A DNA stretch of 64,000 nt from Waltergamsia citrina (lineage: Eukaryota; Ascomycota; Sordariomycetes; Hypocreales; Bionectriaceae), in the NCBI GenBank assembly GCA_022814615.1, contig JAKLNE010000067.1:100450-164449 (forward strand). The letters are read 5' to 3'. Position numbers and translations under genes: made by a program. Position 1 is the stretch's first letter; every line of letters begins with the position of its first letter. This document shows, piece after piece, positions 12,372 through 23,125 of this stretch. The notes beneath the pieces are model-generated. The model saw only the letters and a list, made by a program, of their open reading frames with translations, did no database searches and had not been told where the DNA came from.

Positions 12372-12764
12372 GTTATTCTGATAACGATTAATCATATCGA
12401 GAAACTCAACGAGGCCCTCATCAAGCCTGGGAGGATTAACATGGTAGTTGAGTTTCAGCCTCACAGCAAGGACGTGATCGCTAGGCTCTTCTGCTTCATC
12501 CTCGGCAACCGTGATGAAGATGCCAATAGCTAGAAGGAGACAAAGTTCGTTATCGACAGGCAGGCGGATGAGTTCGCCTCCAAAGTGCCACGACTGAAAT
12601 TCAGTCAGCCAGAGATCATATCTTATCTCTTACAGCACAAGGGATTTCCCAGACGTGCTGTAGAGGATTGCGACAGATGGGTGGAAAGCCTGCTGCAGAA
12701 GAAGAGAAAGACATCAAGGAGAGAGCTTTTCTGGGGCGGTAGCGATGCTAGCCTAGGATCGTAG
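12372..12764 (+). pseudogene. BCS1-like AAA ATPase, C-terminal fragment
   Basis: Read in one frame, this encodes the C-terminal part of a BCS1-type AAA ATPase: VILITINHIEKLNEALIKPG is the second-region-of-homology stretch (normally TTNH..LDxALxRPGR), followed by INMVVEF, and by FSQPEIISYLLQHKG, AVEDCDRWVESLL and a Lys-rich tail ending at TAG 12762-12764. An in-frame TAG at 12531-12533 interrupts it at codon 54, and everything upstream (BCS1 N-terminal domain, Walker A and B) is missing, replaced by repeat-like sequence. It is therefore a truncated, broken relic. Family assignment rests on motif recognition alone. Confidence 0.8.
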
Positions 12765-14113
12765 ACGCAGATCGTACGGCGTCGCCGCTTAGTACGTCAT
12801 TTAAAATTATCGATTGAAGTTATTTATCAATTGTTGGATACGTTTCTCTTAGTGCTGCTGTCACCTTTCAGCAATCTGTCCTAAATCCATTGGGTGTTGT
12901 CGTTTAATATGAATCTGAGAGCGTCTTCTATATACCTCCGCGCTTTGTCCTGGGAGCTGTAGCTAGCGCCGTTGTCCGAACCTCCTACCCAGGCAGGGGT
13001 CTATGCCAGAGAAAGCCTTAAGTATTATCCAAAGAGCATCTCACCCATGCTTTTGCTTCAGTCTCAACTTCTTAATCCTACCTGTCTCTGAAATGAAGTT
13101 TTCCCTTACGCCAATCTGTGTCCATCCAATAGGTTTCAGTCGTACCCGTTTGTGTGAATGCACTTATATGCAGGGTTAGGTTGGCCGCTCTCCGCGTTCG
13201 ACTCTTTGATACTTCACGTACTGAACTACTAGTACCTAAGCTACGTCGCCGCTTGGCCTGGGCTCAATGTGAGCTGCTCGAGGTGAAGCTTGTGGCGAAG
13301 CTCGCGGAGAGATTATTATCAGGCGCATCAGAGTCTTGGCTTGCATCTTGCGAACCATCGCCAAAAAGCGCGAGTTCATCGGGCGAATCTGGTCGACATG
13401 TCTTGGCCGTGATGATAGTGTTGACAGCACATGCACGCCGGGGAGGAAGAAGAGAACATTGAGAGCGTTTATCAGGAGAAGCGGTGTCTGTGCCAAGTTC
13501 CGCTAGACTCCCAAGGCATAATACCAGGCGCGCGTGTGTTTTGTAAATTCCTTCGGCCTTCAGCCGCACGCTAATAAGATATACACTGGCGATCGAGCAT
13601 ACCTCGGACAGTTGCGGGGGCCGATCTTATGCAGCGAAATGCAAGCCGGATGAAGGTTACTATGAAAGAGTATTCTGTCAGTACTTACCATCGGGCTTTT
13701 CTTTCTATCTTATTCCTTTTGTTCTTATTGATTCTCTCCCTTGCGCCCGTCTCATAAGGTCGGGAAGTCCTTGGCTACAGTATTTAGTTAGTGCTTATCC
13801 GAAAATCTTTTGTCATGATTGAGAGTTGTTCATAAAAGCGAAACTTCCATCTTGGTTCCTTGGCGATCTTGAATGCTAGAAGTAACTGCGTCTTTTAACT
13901 GGCACCACTGACTAGACTGCTCCGCTAAGTCCGCTACACACTGTAGCCCGGAGTGTGGTGCCCCATCCTCAGCTCCGCGACTACTTTTATGGCAAGGCTC
14001 CTTGGGTTCTTGGCAGTCCCCTACGATGACATAAAAGAGTAGCTTGACATTCTCCCCCCTTCTTTTTGGCTCAGAGGTAGCCGTACCATTTTACAATATC
14101 TTATCCTACGAGA
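12765..14113. other. intergenic, no gene supported
   Basis: The region carries no convincing coding sequence. A 102-codon frame at 13154-13462 has no motif and competes with open frames on the other strand. The last 60 bases before the next gene are pyrimidine-rich, suiting a leader. Confidence 0.5.
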
Positions 14114-15123
14114 ATGTTTGCCACTACCCGTTACAGAAGACTCCTTTGCGGAATCATTGCCGTCTGTCCCAGCGTTTTAGGTCAAAGAGGTAGTGACGGC
14201 CGCAATCCCATCCGCGATTTCACGCTGGAAGAGATCAATGAGGCTATACTTAGCCCTGACGCGAGCGGGGAATTCACCATACCTGACCCTTCTGGCTTTG
14301 ACCTGACCGAGGAATGGCCTGGCACCGAGGCCGAAGGATGGAAATCTCGCATTGAGATCAAACGAAACGTACCAGTGACAGATGATGGATACACCACACT
14401 TACCCGGATATCATACATGCCTCCTGAGTCTGTCGATATTGTGACGAATGACTCGGCCAGGCTAGTGGAGCAAGATCGTTCTTGGCTGCCCTGCTCGCAC
14501 TTGTGGGTTCCGTCTAAGCTTACAGCATTGCCTGAAGACGTGGAAGGATCGTGCTCTGGCCTTCTGCCCGACGAGTGTGAAGATGACATCTTGTCGTCTC
14601 TAAGAGAGGGCTTCTTTGGCGACTTTGATTCGGAGTGGCCGGGCCCACACTGCCCCCTTACCAAGCTTCCAGATTCTTGTCGATCCACGCTTGGGAATGA
14701 CACGAGGCTGATAGCTTTTGGTGCGAACCCCTTGAACTGGAGTGGCTAAACTGCAATTTCACTGACCTCATTTTAGAACCAAACATCCGTGACTCTCTCG
14801 AGTACATGAACATTGCTCCTTGGAATTACTATGAAGAGCCTGATATTCACGACAAAGGCGATGATGCTTTCTATCAAGAGGCATTGGAGAGGGTTTGGAT
14901 CTTAGGCACGGCTTGGGGCTATTCTCGGTATAGCGACTTTGCCAACGGAACAGATCTAAACATAAATGCAACCATTACATGTCTTCGGGCGAAGGAGAAT
15001 GATGGAGATAGCGCTGGGAGTGATGAAGAAGGTGAAGAAGATGAAGGTATCAAGCATTCGGTATGGAGCAAGTGGAATTCGATCGCATTTCTCGGTCTTT
15101 GGTGCGCGCTATATCTACATTGA
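14114..15123 (+). CDS. Secreted, possibly GPI-anchored protein, unknown function
   Basis: No family is recognised. Exons 14114-14720 and 14777-15123 (intron 14721-14776, GTGCGA..TTTAG) give 317 residues; without splicing the first frame stops after NPLNWSG. The N-terminus (RRLLCGIIAVCPSVLGQRG) looks like a signal peptide. The mature part has a handful of Cys residues (for example LPCSHLW, GSCSGLLPDECEDD, PHCPLTKLPDSC) consistent with disulfides and extracellular location, and a few Asn glycosylation sites (NGTDLNINATI). The protein ends with an acidic Ser/Gly/Glu stretch and a short hydrophobic tail (SIAFLGLWCALYLH), compatible with a GPI signal. The gene stands alone between repeat-bearing spacers. 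Confidence 0.75.
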
Positions 15124-15970
15124 GGTCTTTGTTACGACCCGTCATGCGGCCACCACGTACTCCCACGCATGGCTCACAACGAGCCTTATATACAAGATTC
15201 ACCGTGATCCCCAGAGCCACCTAGTATATGTACGTATCCTTAAGATGCCTACCTACAGTAAGAGCTACTCTCTAACGCCTTCGACAGGCGCTTAGCGTCA
15301 CTGAAAGACCCCGCAATAACGCTAGTCCCAACATAGTGAGACTCTGTGCACTCCGACGTGACTCACTTTTCAACTCTCACGTCTGTGATGTATGTCTGCA
15401 TGTAATTGCATCTCTAGAGCGACCGTACAAGAGGAAACTCTCCAGCGGGTTGTGTTGATTGTCACTGGTAGATTATATACGCTTCGTGAGACCCATGAAC
15501 AACTCCTAGGTTTCTAGTTTCTAGATAAACCATGCATATCTAGTGGTCACACGTGGTGCGCCACTGTCGGATATCAGCGAGTCGAGAGAGTGCCAGAAAC
15601 CGGGCTCATGAGCCAGCCTACACCTGTCCCTGGGCCACAGGAGGCAGTGGCTGGAGCCTTAGCCATGGCGACGGTTGCGTAAAGTCGGCACGATACTGTG
15701 TAAGCATGAGGCGACGCTGGCTATGAATGAATGGACTCGCATGCATCTTGTCGGAGGAGGGTTAAGATGATTAAAAACCTAAGCATCACGGAGCAACAGT
15801 GATCAAAACCTGAGCAAGAGCGGCGCTGCTGACTAGCCAGGGTGGGAAGCGGGTCGCCCCAGTGTCGTGGTCTAATAGTACCCAAGTATTCAGCAACCAA
15901 CTGGATCTTACTATACATACAATCCCATCATATCTTTATTCACGACCCCTTTTTTTCCAAGTCCGCGCTA
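15124..15970. other. intergenic with dispersed repeat
   Basis: The spacer includes a segment at about 15590-15875 that resembles 26340-26690 (see the repeat entries). No coding region is supported. Confidence 0.5.
15590..15875 (+). repeat. dispersed repeat copy C
   Basis: Two blocks here, CCAGAAACCGGGCTCATGAG near 15593 and GTGATCAAAACCTGAGC followed by GCGGCGCTGCTGACTAG near 15799, recur in the same order at about 26345 and 26627. The second block also resembles text at 18830-18870. I see no terminal inverted repeat or coding capacity, so the element class is unknown. Confidence 0.65.
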
Positions 15971-17560
15971 TCAGTTCAAGAATGTACCTAGGTTGCCACC
16001 TACGTGCTTCAAGTCTAGCAGGAACGTGTCGTGACCAAACACACTCATCTCCTCGCTGAGCTCCATGTGTGTGACGTTCCTGTTCCCTCCTAAGCGTAGC
16101 GCTTCGGCTATTTCGCGCTGTTGCCATGCTGGGAAGAGAATATCGCTGGCCACACCCATGACTAATGTTGGGATCTCGCGCAGAGGCTCTAGACCTTGTA
16201 TCAGGTCCTCCGGCGGGCGTGATGAGCCTGGAGACTTCGGCTCGGAGGTATCGACTTTAGATTCGGGCTGTTCCTCGTATGGTTTGGAAGGCAGTGTAAG
16301 GCTGCAGCTAGGGTCGGCGCCAGAGCCGGAGGACGCAGTGGCGGAGCCCGATTGTAGCTGCTCCTCGTGACGGGCACGCCTGGCTGAGGTAGCGCGCTGG
16401 TTCTCAATCCCTAAATCGAAGAGATCCATAGCTTTACTGACGTAGAGCAAGCTGTTCGGATCATAATTCAGGCACCACTTCTCCCCTGCATGATCGAGAT
16501 ACGTCTCGATCAAGAAATCCGGACACAAAGCCGGCGGCTTACTCGGATCAGCCCTCCGCCTTCCAAACCGCTGCTCCCACTCTGGTCCGGAACGATACGT
16601 AACGGTAGCAATCTCCCGCGCTAGTTTCATTCCTGCGTGGGGAGGCACACGACCGTAGTAAAACCCTCGGTTCCAGTTCGGATCCATCATGAGGACTTGA
16701 CGCTGGGTGTGGCGCATGGCGATGCTATAAGGATGACTGCGCGCACAGCCGCTGATAGAGACGATGCGCCGGACGCGGTCGGGGAAGAGAACGCCTGCGG
16801 CGAGGGATTGCATGCCGCCCATGCTGGAGCCTACGCTGGCGTAGAGACGGTCGATGCCCAGGCCGTCGAGGAGGCGGAACTGAGCGCGGACCATGTCGTC
16901 CATGGTAAGCACAGGGAAACGAGTAGCGTAGCGCTCGCCGTTGCCTGGGTCGATGGAGCCTGGGCCGGTAGAGCCGTAGCACCCGCCGATGACATTGGTG
17001 CAGACGACAAAGAAACGATCCGTGTCGAGGGGTTTTCCGGGGCCTATGAATTTCTCCCACCACCCAGGACTGGGGTTGGCTTCAGTAGAGTGAGCGTGGG
17101 AAGAGGCGGAGAGACCGGTGTGAAGAAGGATAGCGTTAGATCTATCTGCGTTGAGGGTTCCCCAGGATTCATAGGCGATGTTGAACTCGGGGAGGATACC
17201 GCCCCAATCGAGGAGGATGGGGTCTTTGCAGTGGTAGTTGAGGGTGGCGCCGGCGGTGTAGGAAGGTTCTGGGCCGGAAGATTCGCTGGCGGTGGGAGAG
17301 GTATTTAGATTGTTGTTGTTGGCTTCGAGGGTTGCGGAGCGGGTTTCGAGGGCGTCGAGGCAGGGAAAGGCCATGGCAGGGTTGGAGGATGATGTGCCGG
17401 AGGGGCGGGGGAGGCTTGTGTGAAGGTATCGTGGGCCATGGCTGGTGCGTGATGAGATTTGATGTGATGTTAGGCGGGATATGGCTTTTCGTGATGAGCA
17501 TGAAGTTGGTGATGAGAGGGTTGATGAGCGCCGGAGCGCCGCCGATAGCGACGACCTCAT
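15971..17560 (-). CDS. Mitochondrial serine/homoserine O-acyltransferase (MetX/CysA-like)
   Basis: This is an alpha/beta-hydrolase acyltransferase of the MetX family, which activates homoserine or serine by O-acylation for methionine or cysteine synthesis. The single-exon protein is 529 residues from the ATG at 17560 (MRSSLSAALRR); an in-frame ATG 37 codons upstream lies before a weaker presequence and was not chosen. The first 60 residues are Ser/Arg-rich and lack acids, fitting a mitochondrial transit peptide. FPCLDALETR and GPEPSY lead into the catalytic domain. The nucleophile elbow GSSMGGMQ, the Asp in GVASDILFP and the His in FGHDTFLLD form the triad. A Ser/Glu-rich insert (about residues 410-450) separates the lid from the last catalytic residues. 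The transit peptide and FPCLDALE start favour the fungal serine O-acetyltransferase CysA/Cys2 group over cytosolic Met2; this choice is inference. Confidence 0.9.
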   Translation of the reverse strand: MRSSLSAALRRSSTLSSPTSCSSRKAISRLTSHQISSRTSHGPRYLHTSLPRPSGTSSSNPAMAFPCLDALETRSATLEANNNNLNTSPTASESSGPEPSYTAGATLNYHCKDPILLDWGGILPEFNIAYESWGTLNADRSNAILLHTGLSASSHAHSTEANPSPGWWEKFIGPGKPLDTDRFFVVCTNVIGGCYGSTGPGSIDPGNGERYATRFPVLTMDDMVRAQFRLLDGLGIDRLYASVGSSMGGMQSLAAGVLFPDRVRRIVSISGCARSHPYSIAMRHTQRQVLMMDPNWNRGFYYGRVPPHAGMKLAREIATVTYRSGPEWEQRFGRRRADPSKPPALCPDFLIETYLDHAGEKWCLNYDPNSLLYVSKAMDLFDLGIENQRATSARRARHEEQLQSGSATASSGSGADPSCSLTLPSKPYEEQPESKVDTSEPKSPGSSRPPEDLIQGLEPLREIPTLVMGVASDILFPAWQQREIAEALRLGGNRNVTHMELSEEMSVFGHDTFLLDLKHVGGNLGTFLN

Positions 17561-18293
17561 CTTTGCTAGACGGAAGGATGAACCAGTCTCGAATGAATGA
17601 ATGAGAAGGCTAAAAGAAGCAGTTTCATGTAATCCTGGAAGGTAAGCGTTATATGATGAGTGGAATTTCACTCAATGGCACGGCAAGCTCCCGCTCGCTC
17701 TCATATGCTCGATCACTAGTAGTAGTAAGTACTAATAGTGGTAGTATTTCTAAGGCTGCTTATGAATGCGGCTTATCGAATTTGGTGTAATTCGTGCATG
17801 TCGTAGACGCCGACCGACATCCGAGCCCGGTGGCGCGATATCACGTGCCAGGGATTTATAGGAGGGTTCTCTCACTCTAGACTAACTTGAAGGTAATTAG
17901 TAGGCAATGGTCGGAGTCAAAGAAACAATCCCCCACCATCTTCCGTAGCCCGAGACCGGCCCGTTGCCGAGATGGTAAGTCAACTTCCGAGAGGCCGAAT
18001 AATTACAGAGCTTGAGTTGCGAGGGTTATGTAGATCCTTGGAAGCCGTGATTTTCGTGAGGCACTTACTTGAATTGTTTGAGCAAGTATCTTTTATTTTT
18101 AAAAGGTAATCCATTTTAGCTTGTTATATTTTGAGGCGGATAAAGTTGGAAGGATGCTTAGACAACCCTAGCTTAGTAGATATACGTGCCAACCCTACCT
18201 AGTAGTACTATTGACTGTGGTGCTGTCTTCGTCCCACGGAGCATCAACAGAGCCTGCTCAGAAACTTGGACCCGGTGTCTATCTTGCTGCTGC

Positions 18294-18324
<31 letters not shown>
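18294..18324. repeat. T17/A14 homopolymer inverted pair
   Basis: A run of 17 T (18294-18310) is followed directly by 14 A (18311-18324). The two halves are complementary and could form a perfect hairpin in single-stranded DNA. Confidence 0.9.
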
Positions 18325-18749
18325 TTTCTGACCAACGTTGAATTTCCAGTTTGTATGACTCTTCTTGTGGTAGTAAGCATTTGAACCTGCGGATCACCTC
18401 AACTACCTTACGGCACACACTCGACGAAGGCGCGGGCAACACAACAGAGCGTAAATGGCGTGTTTAACTAAAGGCGAACAAGTCAAGCAGCTATAGCACC
18501 TTAACTTTACTTTACTGTGGACGCATGCAATACGTTGCGTACCTTATAACTACAAGAATTACCTTGCGGTAGTCGTATTGGTACTAGGTAGGGAGGCGAT
18601 AAGGTGGGCTACTTATGTACTAGTAGCTAAGGTAGCGGTAGCGGTTGGGAACGCCGCTGAAAAGTCGCTGCCCGTTATGCCAGACCGCTGTATTTCAGGC
18701 CTTTGCTCAGCTGTCCTGCAACAAGAAATTACCTCTATACTAGTAGTCA

Positions 18750-18870
18750 TCCCCGACAAACCTTGTTGTCTAAATCCGTTTCTGGCGTGAAACCTGAGCT
18801 GGCGCTGCTTTAACCTGAGCAGAATGCGATATAGGGGTGAGCCAGGGTGATCAAAGCCTGAGCTGAGTGC
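18750..18870 (+). repeat. dispersed repeat copy B
   Basis: The part 18750-18827 matches 12263-12340 (CCCCGACAAACCTTG.., ATCCGTTTCTGG.., CGCTGCTTTAACCTGAGCAG). It continues into AGGGTGATCAAAGCCTGAGC near 18846, a block shared with the copies near 15799 and 26627. Thus the three spacers appear to share pieces of one element family. Confidence 0.7.
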
Positions 18871-20026
18871 TTAGCCTTGTTTCAGGCCTCTTCTTGGGGC
18901 CGCTTCACAGTGCTAACTCGGAGTTCTATACTGTGTGATACGCCACAGTTACACCCTGTCCCCAGGCTGCAGGCATACATCCAGCAGTCCCGGCTCTGCG
19001 CGCTAGGCATTGTGGTTCACCCTAAGGTAGGTAACGGGCAATCTATTAAATACTAGTAGTACCTCTTGGGATTTTATCAAAGTACCTATTGGGGGAAAGA
19101 GGGTTACATAGCATATTAAAGCCATTTTACTAGTGTGGCTAATAGTGCCTTTATCGGCATGTTGAAGCCTTTTTAGCCTGTCACTAAAAACATAAAATTT
19201 GATTAGCTGCAATGTTAGAATGGTAACGCTGCTAGCATAATGTTAGAGCAATGTTAGCGTAGGGAACATGATGCTGAGAGAGGGCTCTCTGCTCGGATGA
19301 AAATGGACTAGTCTCTTAACAGCTAGCGGGTCTAACACGGATTGGCTATGAGACCTCTATTATGGACCCCCCCAACGCGCATATGTAGCCGGACTAACAG
19401 TCTGGAACGGGAAAGCGACCATCCATCCCGAAGCCCTGCACATAGCATTCTCTATACGGTTTTCGCAACCTCAGAAAGCTAAACTACTAAGTAAAGGCAT
19501 GTCTTCGAGCGGCTTGCCAGCCAGAGGGGGTCTTCTTCGTGAGGGTAAGCCCAGGTCACGTATTGGTCCGAATTTCAGAGCTTGAGTGGCCTTTTTGAAT
19601 GACGAGAGATACCTCCGTGCTATCACAACCACGAGCACTTAGTTTAGTCCATGGAATAGCTCAACCTAAGTCAGTGACAAACAAGCCCGACAGTCATCAC
19701 AACGTCATGCCTTATGTCGAGAACTTTAAAACGGCACTTACGCCAAGGTTAGATGTATGCCCCCGAACTAACACAAGGGAATACTGACCGTTGTGTTATT
19801 GAATTGTCTGTCACCTAACTCGACACTTAGAAAAGAGCCAACATCTGCGAGCTTAGATCATGGCATCAGAGCCACTGTTACGTGACTGACTCCCCCTACC
19901 TACTTCTTTCCGTATTCAGAGACCACTATGACTTGCTCTCGTTATTAATACATCAACACGATTGCTTCGCGTATAGCTAGTCGTCCGTATTGCATCACCC
20001 TTTCGTCTGTGACAGCCACTCAGCAG

Positions 20027-22845
20027 ATGTTCACAGAGTTTTTTAAGAATCTAGCTTCTGATAAGGTAAGTTATGGATTTCCAAGGTTGCGCCCGTGAGC
20101 TGCTGAGAAATTAACTCGTGATTTAAAGATGTATCCTTGCCCTTACACAGATAAACAGGACTGTTGCGAGGTGTTCGAGACTCAAGTCCAGGCGTCTAGT
20201 CATGCTATCCTAAGTCATCATGTGGGAGCTGCGCACATAAATGAAGATGGCCAGACCATGTGCCCTCATACAGAGAATGGGTGTTTGGTTCTAGGTAACG
20301 GATACAAATGGATTTCTAGGCACCTCAGATCCCAGCATAGCGGGAAGTTATTCTCTTGCACGCTTTCCGAAGTCCATGGATGCACTCAGAAATTTGCTAG
20401 CTTCGAGGGTTTGACGCATCATGTCCGGGCAACACATCAACAAATTCGATGGCCATGCCCTACAGCTGCAGACACAGGGTGCGCAGTCACCTTCGCCCGA
20501 AGTTGCGCGGCAACGGAGCACGCGCAGAACTTACACGGCGGCAAAAAGCAGCTGTGCCCATTGGCGAAAGAATTCGGCTGCAATGAACATTTCTATGATT
20601 CCGTATCTGCAAAAGATCACGCCGAGTGTATACATAAGAAGCTCAAACACAAATGTCCACTCAAGAGCGAAGATGGCTGTTTAGCCAGATTCCCGACCTC
20701 GACCGAAGCAGACATACACGCCAACCAGGAGCACCGCGACAACCCATTTCCTTGTGCCTTTGCTCAGAAGTTCAGCTGCAGTAAAACCTTTCCTCGTCGC
20801 CACACAGCAAAGAGACATGCCCGGGCAGCCCATAAGGGAGTGCAATTCCCCTGCCCAAGGGCTAATGAACTTGGATGCGACCTGCTCTTCTCTGAAAAAT
20901 CGAGCGCAACAGTCCACGCCTTGCGAGCCCACGACAAGCTCAGATATTCCTGCCCCGATGCCGAAGCAGCGAATTGCAATGCGACCTTCTCCAGTCGGAC
21001 TCATGCGAGAGCACACGCAGACAACCTGCATAAAAACATTAAACATCCTTGCCCGCTTGCTGATCAATTTGGCTGTCAGATGGAATTTGGATACCCGGAA
21101 AATGCAACAACGCACGCGAGAAAACATACCCATAAGTTCCTGTGTCTTCATGAGCACTGTTATGAACGGTTCAAGACAGCCCAGGATGCGTTCCAACATG
21201 CACACGCTCCAAATCATTCGCTTGAGGCTCTCTTCTTGTGCACAGTACCTAGGTGTCGGGGCGCGATAGCAGAGAGACGATACGGCAGAAGAGGCATATT
21301 CGCACATCAAAAAATGCATATCGATGCCGGTGACATTAAAGCTGGCACACAAATCGCAAAGGAAGTCCCCGGGTCCCTACAAACTAGTCAGCTGGATCTA
21401 TACTTCTCTATACTCGAGCGCAGTGGCCTCAATGCTATTGAGAGAGACGATGTGGATCACAAAGCTACTAGCAAGGAAAATCTCCTAGGAAGTAATCTCC
21501 ATGAAGATGACCAAGATAGCGAAGAGGCTGAGGAGGAGGATGCTCTTGAAGACGTTGAAACTACCAAGGATATTCTGGATCTATCACTCGGCATTCTATC
21601 CCAAGAACACCGACAGCAAATCTATGAACATAACATTGCAAAGTGGGGTATGGATGTTGGTCCCCTTTTATGTTTGCGAGGTAACTGATACCTGTTGATT
21701 TAGCGTCCCGGCATCATTGCCCTGTGAGCTTAAGTCATCTAGGCCTCAAATGTCTTGGACCGTCTGCAAACGGACGTTTTATCGACGAACGATGCCCTTA
21801 CAATAGCATCATCGACTTTAACGTTGCAGCACTTAAAGCTCAGGGACCAAAAGAAGCTCGAGGTCTAACGCTAAGTTGTCGCTGTGTTCCATGCTTCTCC
21901 GAGTTCCGTATAAGGTATGTGGTTTCGAAGTTTGGCATGAAAGGTCAAAACCAGAGCTCTATTTGCATATCGGAGGACTGTGAACAGCCTTGTATCCACA
22001 GTTCAATTGCATGCAGTCGCCACCTTTCGTCTTCCCTAGCTCGTGCCCAATGTCAAGCCTTGGAAGTTGGTAACTACCAACCGGCCCAGGACAAATTTGC
22101 ATCCGCGACCCGAAACAAATGGAAGTTCCCGCCGGACTACAAAGTCATAAAGCAATACATGCTGGATATATCCCAAGGCATCAGACCTGGTTCGGATCTC
22201 GTCATCTTGGATACCGAGTTCTCGATCGGTTCTCGACAACTATGGGAAGTTGCTATCATCACGCGACTATCGAGCGATATCCTAATAAATTGCACCATCG
22301 ACCACCCAGAGGGACTCAAGCATTCAAGACCACAAGACATTAACAGCATAACCATGCCTAGCAAGAGTCAGGCCGAGGCTATATATTCTTCCACACGAAC
22401 GGGAATCGACCACATGAACGTGCATCAAGTAGTAAAGACTCTTAAGATAGCGGGAATTCGTCCTGAATCAGTTCTTCTCGTGTGGGCCTCTGGTGCTACT
22501 GATTTGAATCTCTTAAGGGAGTTTCTAGAGTCAGCAGGATATGTTAATGTCCTCCCCCCTAATGAAAACTGCATACCGCTCATTCACGCTTTTCGGCTTA
22601 ATCTGCCAAAGATTAAAGGTAGGCTATTTCCACTGAAGCTAGAGGTTCTGTTTCCTATTATATACCCCCAGCATCCCTTAGTTGGTCTTAACCACGCAGC
22701 GCTTGTCGATTGTCAGCAAACGCGACTTGTCTGCGAAGCTTTTGACGAACTCTGCAAGCCTATCAAGGAACGAGCGAGCCAATGGCAACCTAGCGGGCTC
22801 TCTCAGAATTCTATTCTTGACTGGGCTAAGAAAAGGTCAGAATAG
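20027..22845 (+). CDS. C2H2 zinc-finger array fused to DEDDh exonuclease
   Basis: I know no named protein with this layout. Exons are 20129-21647 and 21704-22845, with a likely short first exon 20027-20065 (MFTEFFKNLASDK); the total is 899 residues. Residues about 15-410 hold roughly twelve fingers, most of the form C-x7-C-x12-H-x4-H (for example PCPLADQFGC then HARKH), a wider Cys spacing than classical C2H2. An acidic linker (DDQDSEEAEEEDALEDVE) follows, then a Cys-rich patch (SCRCVPC, CISEDCEQPC). The C-terminal third is a 3'-5' exonuclease fold: Exo I VILDTEF with D689 and E691, Exo II GATDLNLLREF with D786, Exo III NHAALVD with H850 and D855. All five catalytic positions are present, so nuclease activity on RNA or DNA is predicted. 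The 56-bp intron 21648-21703 joins the two halves in frame. Repeat-bearing DNA lies on its upstream side. Confidence 0.85.
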
Positions 22846-23125
22846 CTATCACTGATTCCTTCCTCCCTTAAGAGACACTAGCTAATTGATAGGATAGCAA
22901 CTCAGACAATAAAGTGTCCTAGGAATCCCGAGTAGGTAGACTAGTTAGAAAAGCAACAGAATTTCTTTAAGTACAGTATTTCAACGCGTGCTAGGAATAA
23001 AGATAGCACAGAAGTCAAAAATCTGCAAATGCATACTTCTAGCCACTGAGCTTACAACTCTCAAGTCTCTCGGGCTTTTGCATTTCTAATATAGTAAAAG
23101 CTAAACGCTTCCATACTGGTGTCCC

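Larger units (their letters stand above)
17561..20026. other. repeat-bearing intergenic region
   Basis: About 2.5 kb without a supportable gene. It contains repeat copy B, a T-then-A homopolymer pair, and several short TACTAGTAGT-like words (near 17715, 18200, 18615, 18739 and 19052). The compositional noise and recurring motifs suggest old, decayed mobile DNA. Confidence 0.5.

Noticed and set aside
13154..13462. Possible small gene of 102 codons
   Set aside because: No motif, no signal peptide, and equal-length frames on the opposite strand.
16637..17308. Plus-strand open frame of 223 codons
   Set aside because: Antisense to the MetX-like gene, Gly/Val-rich by base composition only.
20681..21352. 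Minus-strand open frame of 223 codons
   Set aside because: Antisense to the zinc-finger array; its Cys content mirrors the His/Cys codons of the sense strand.
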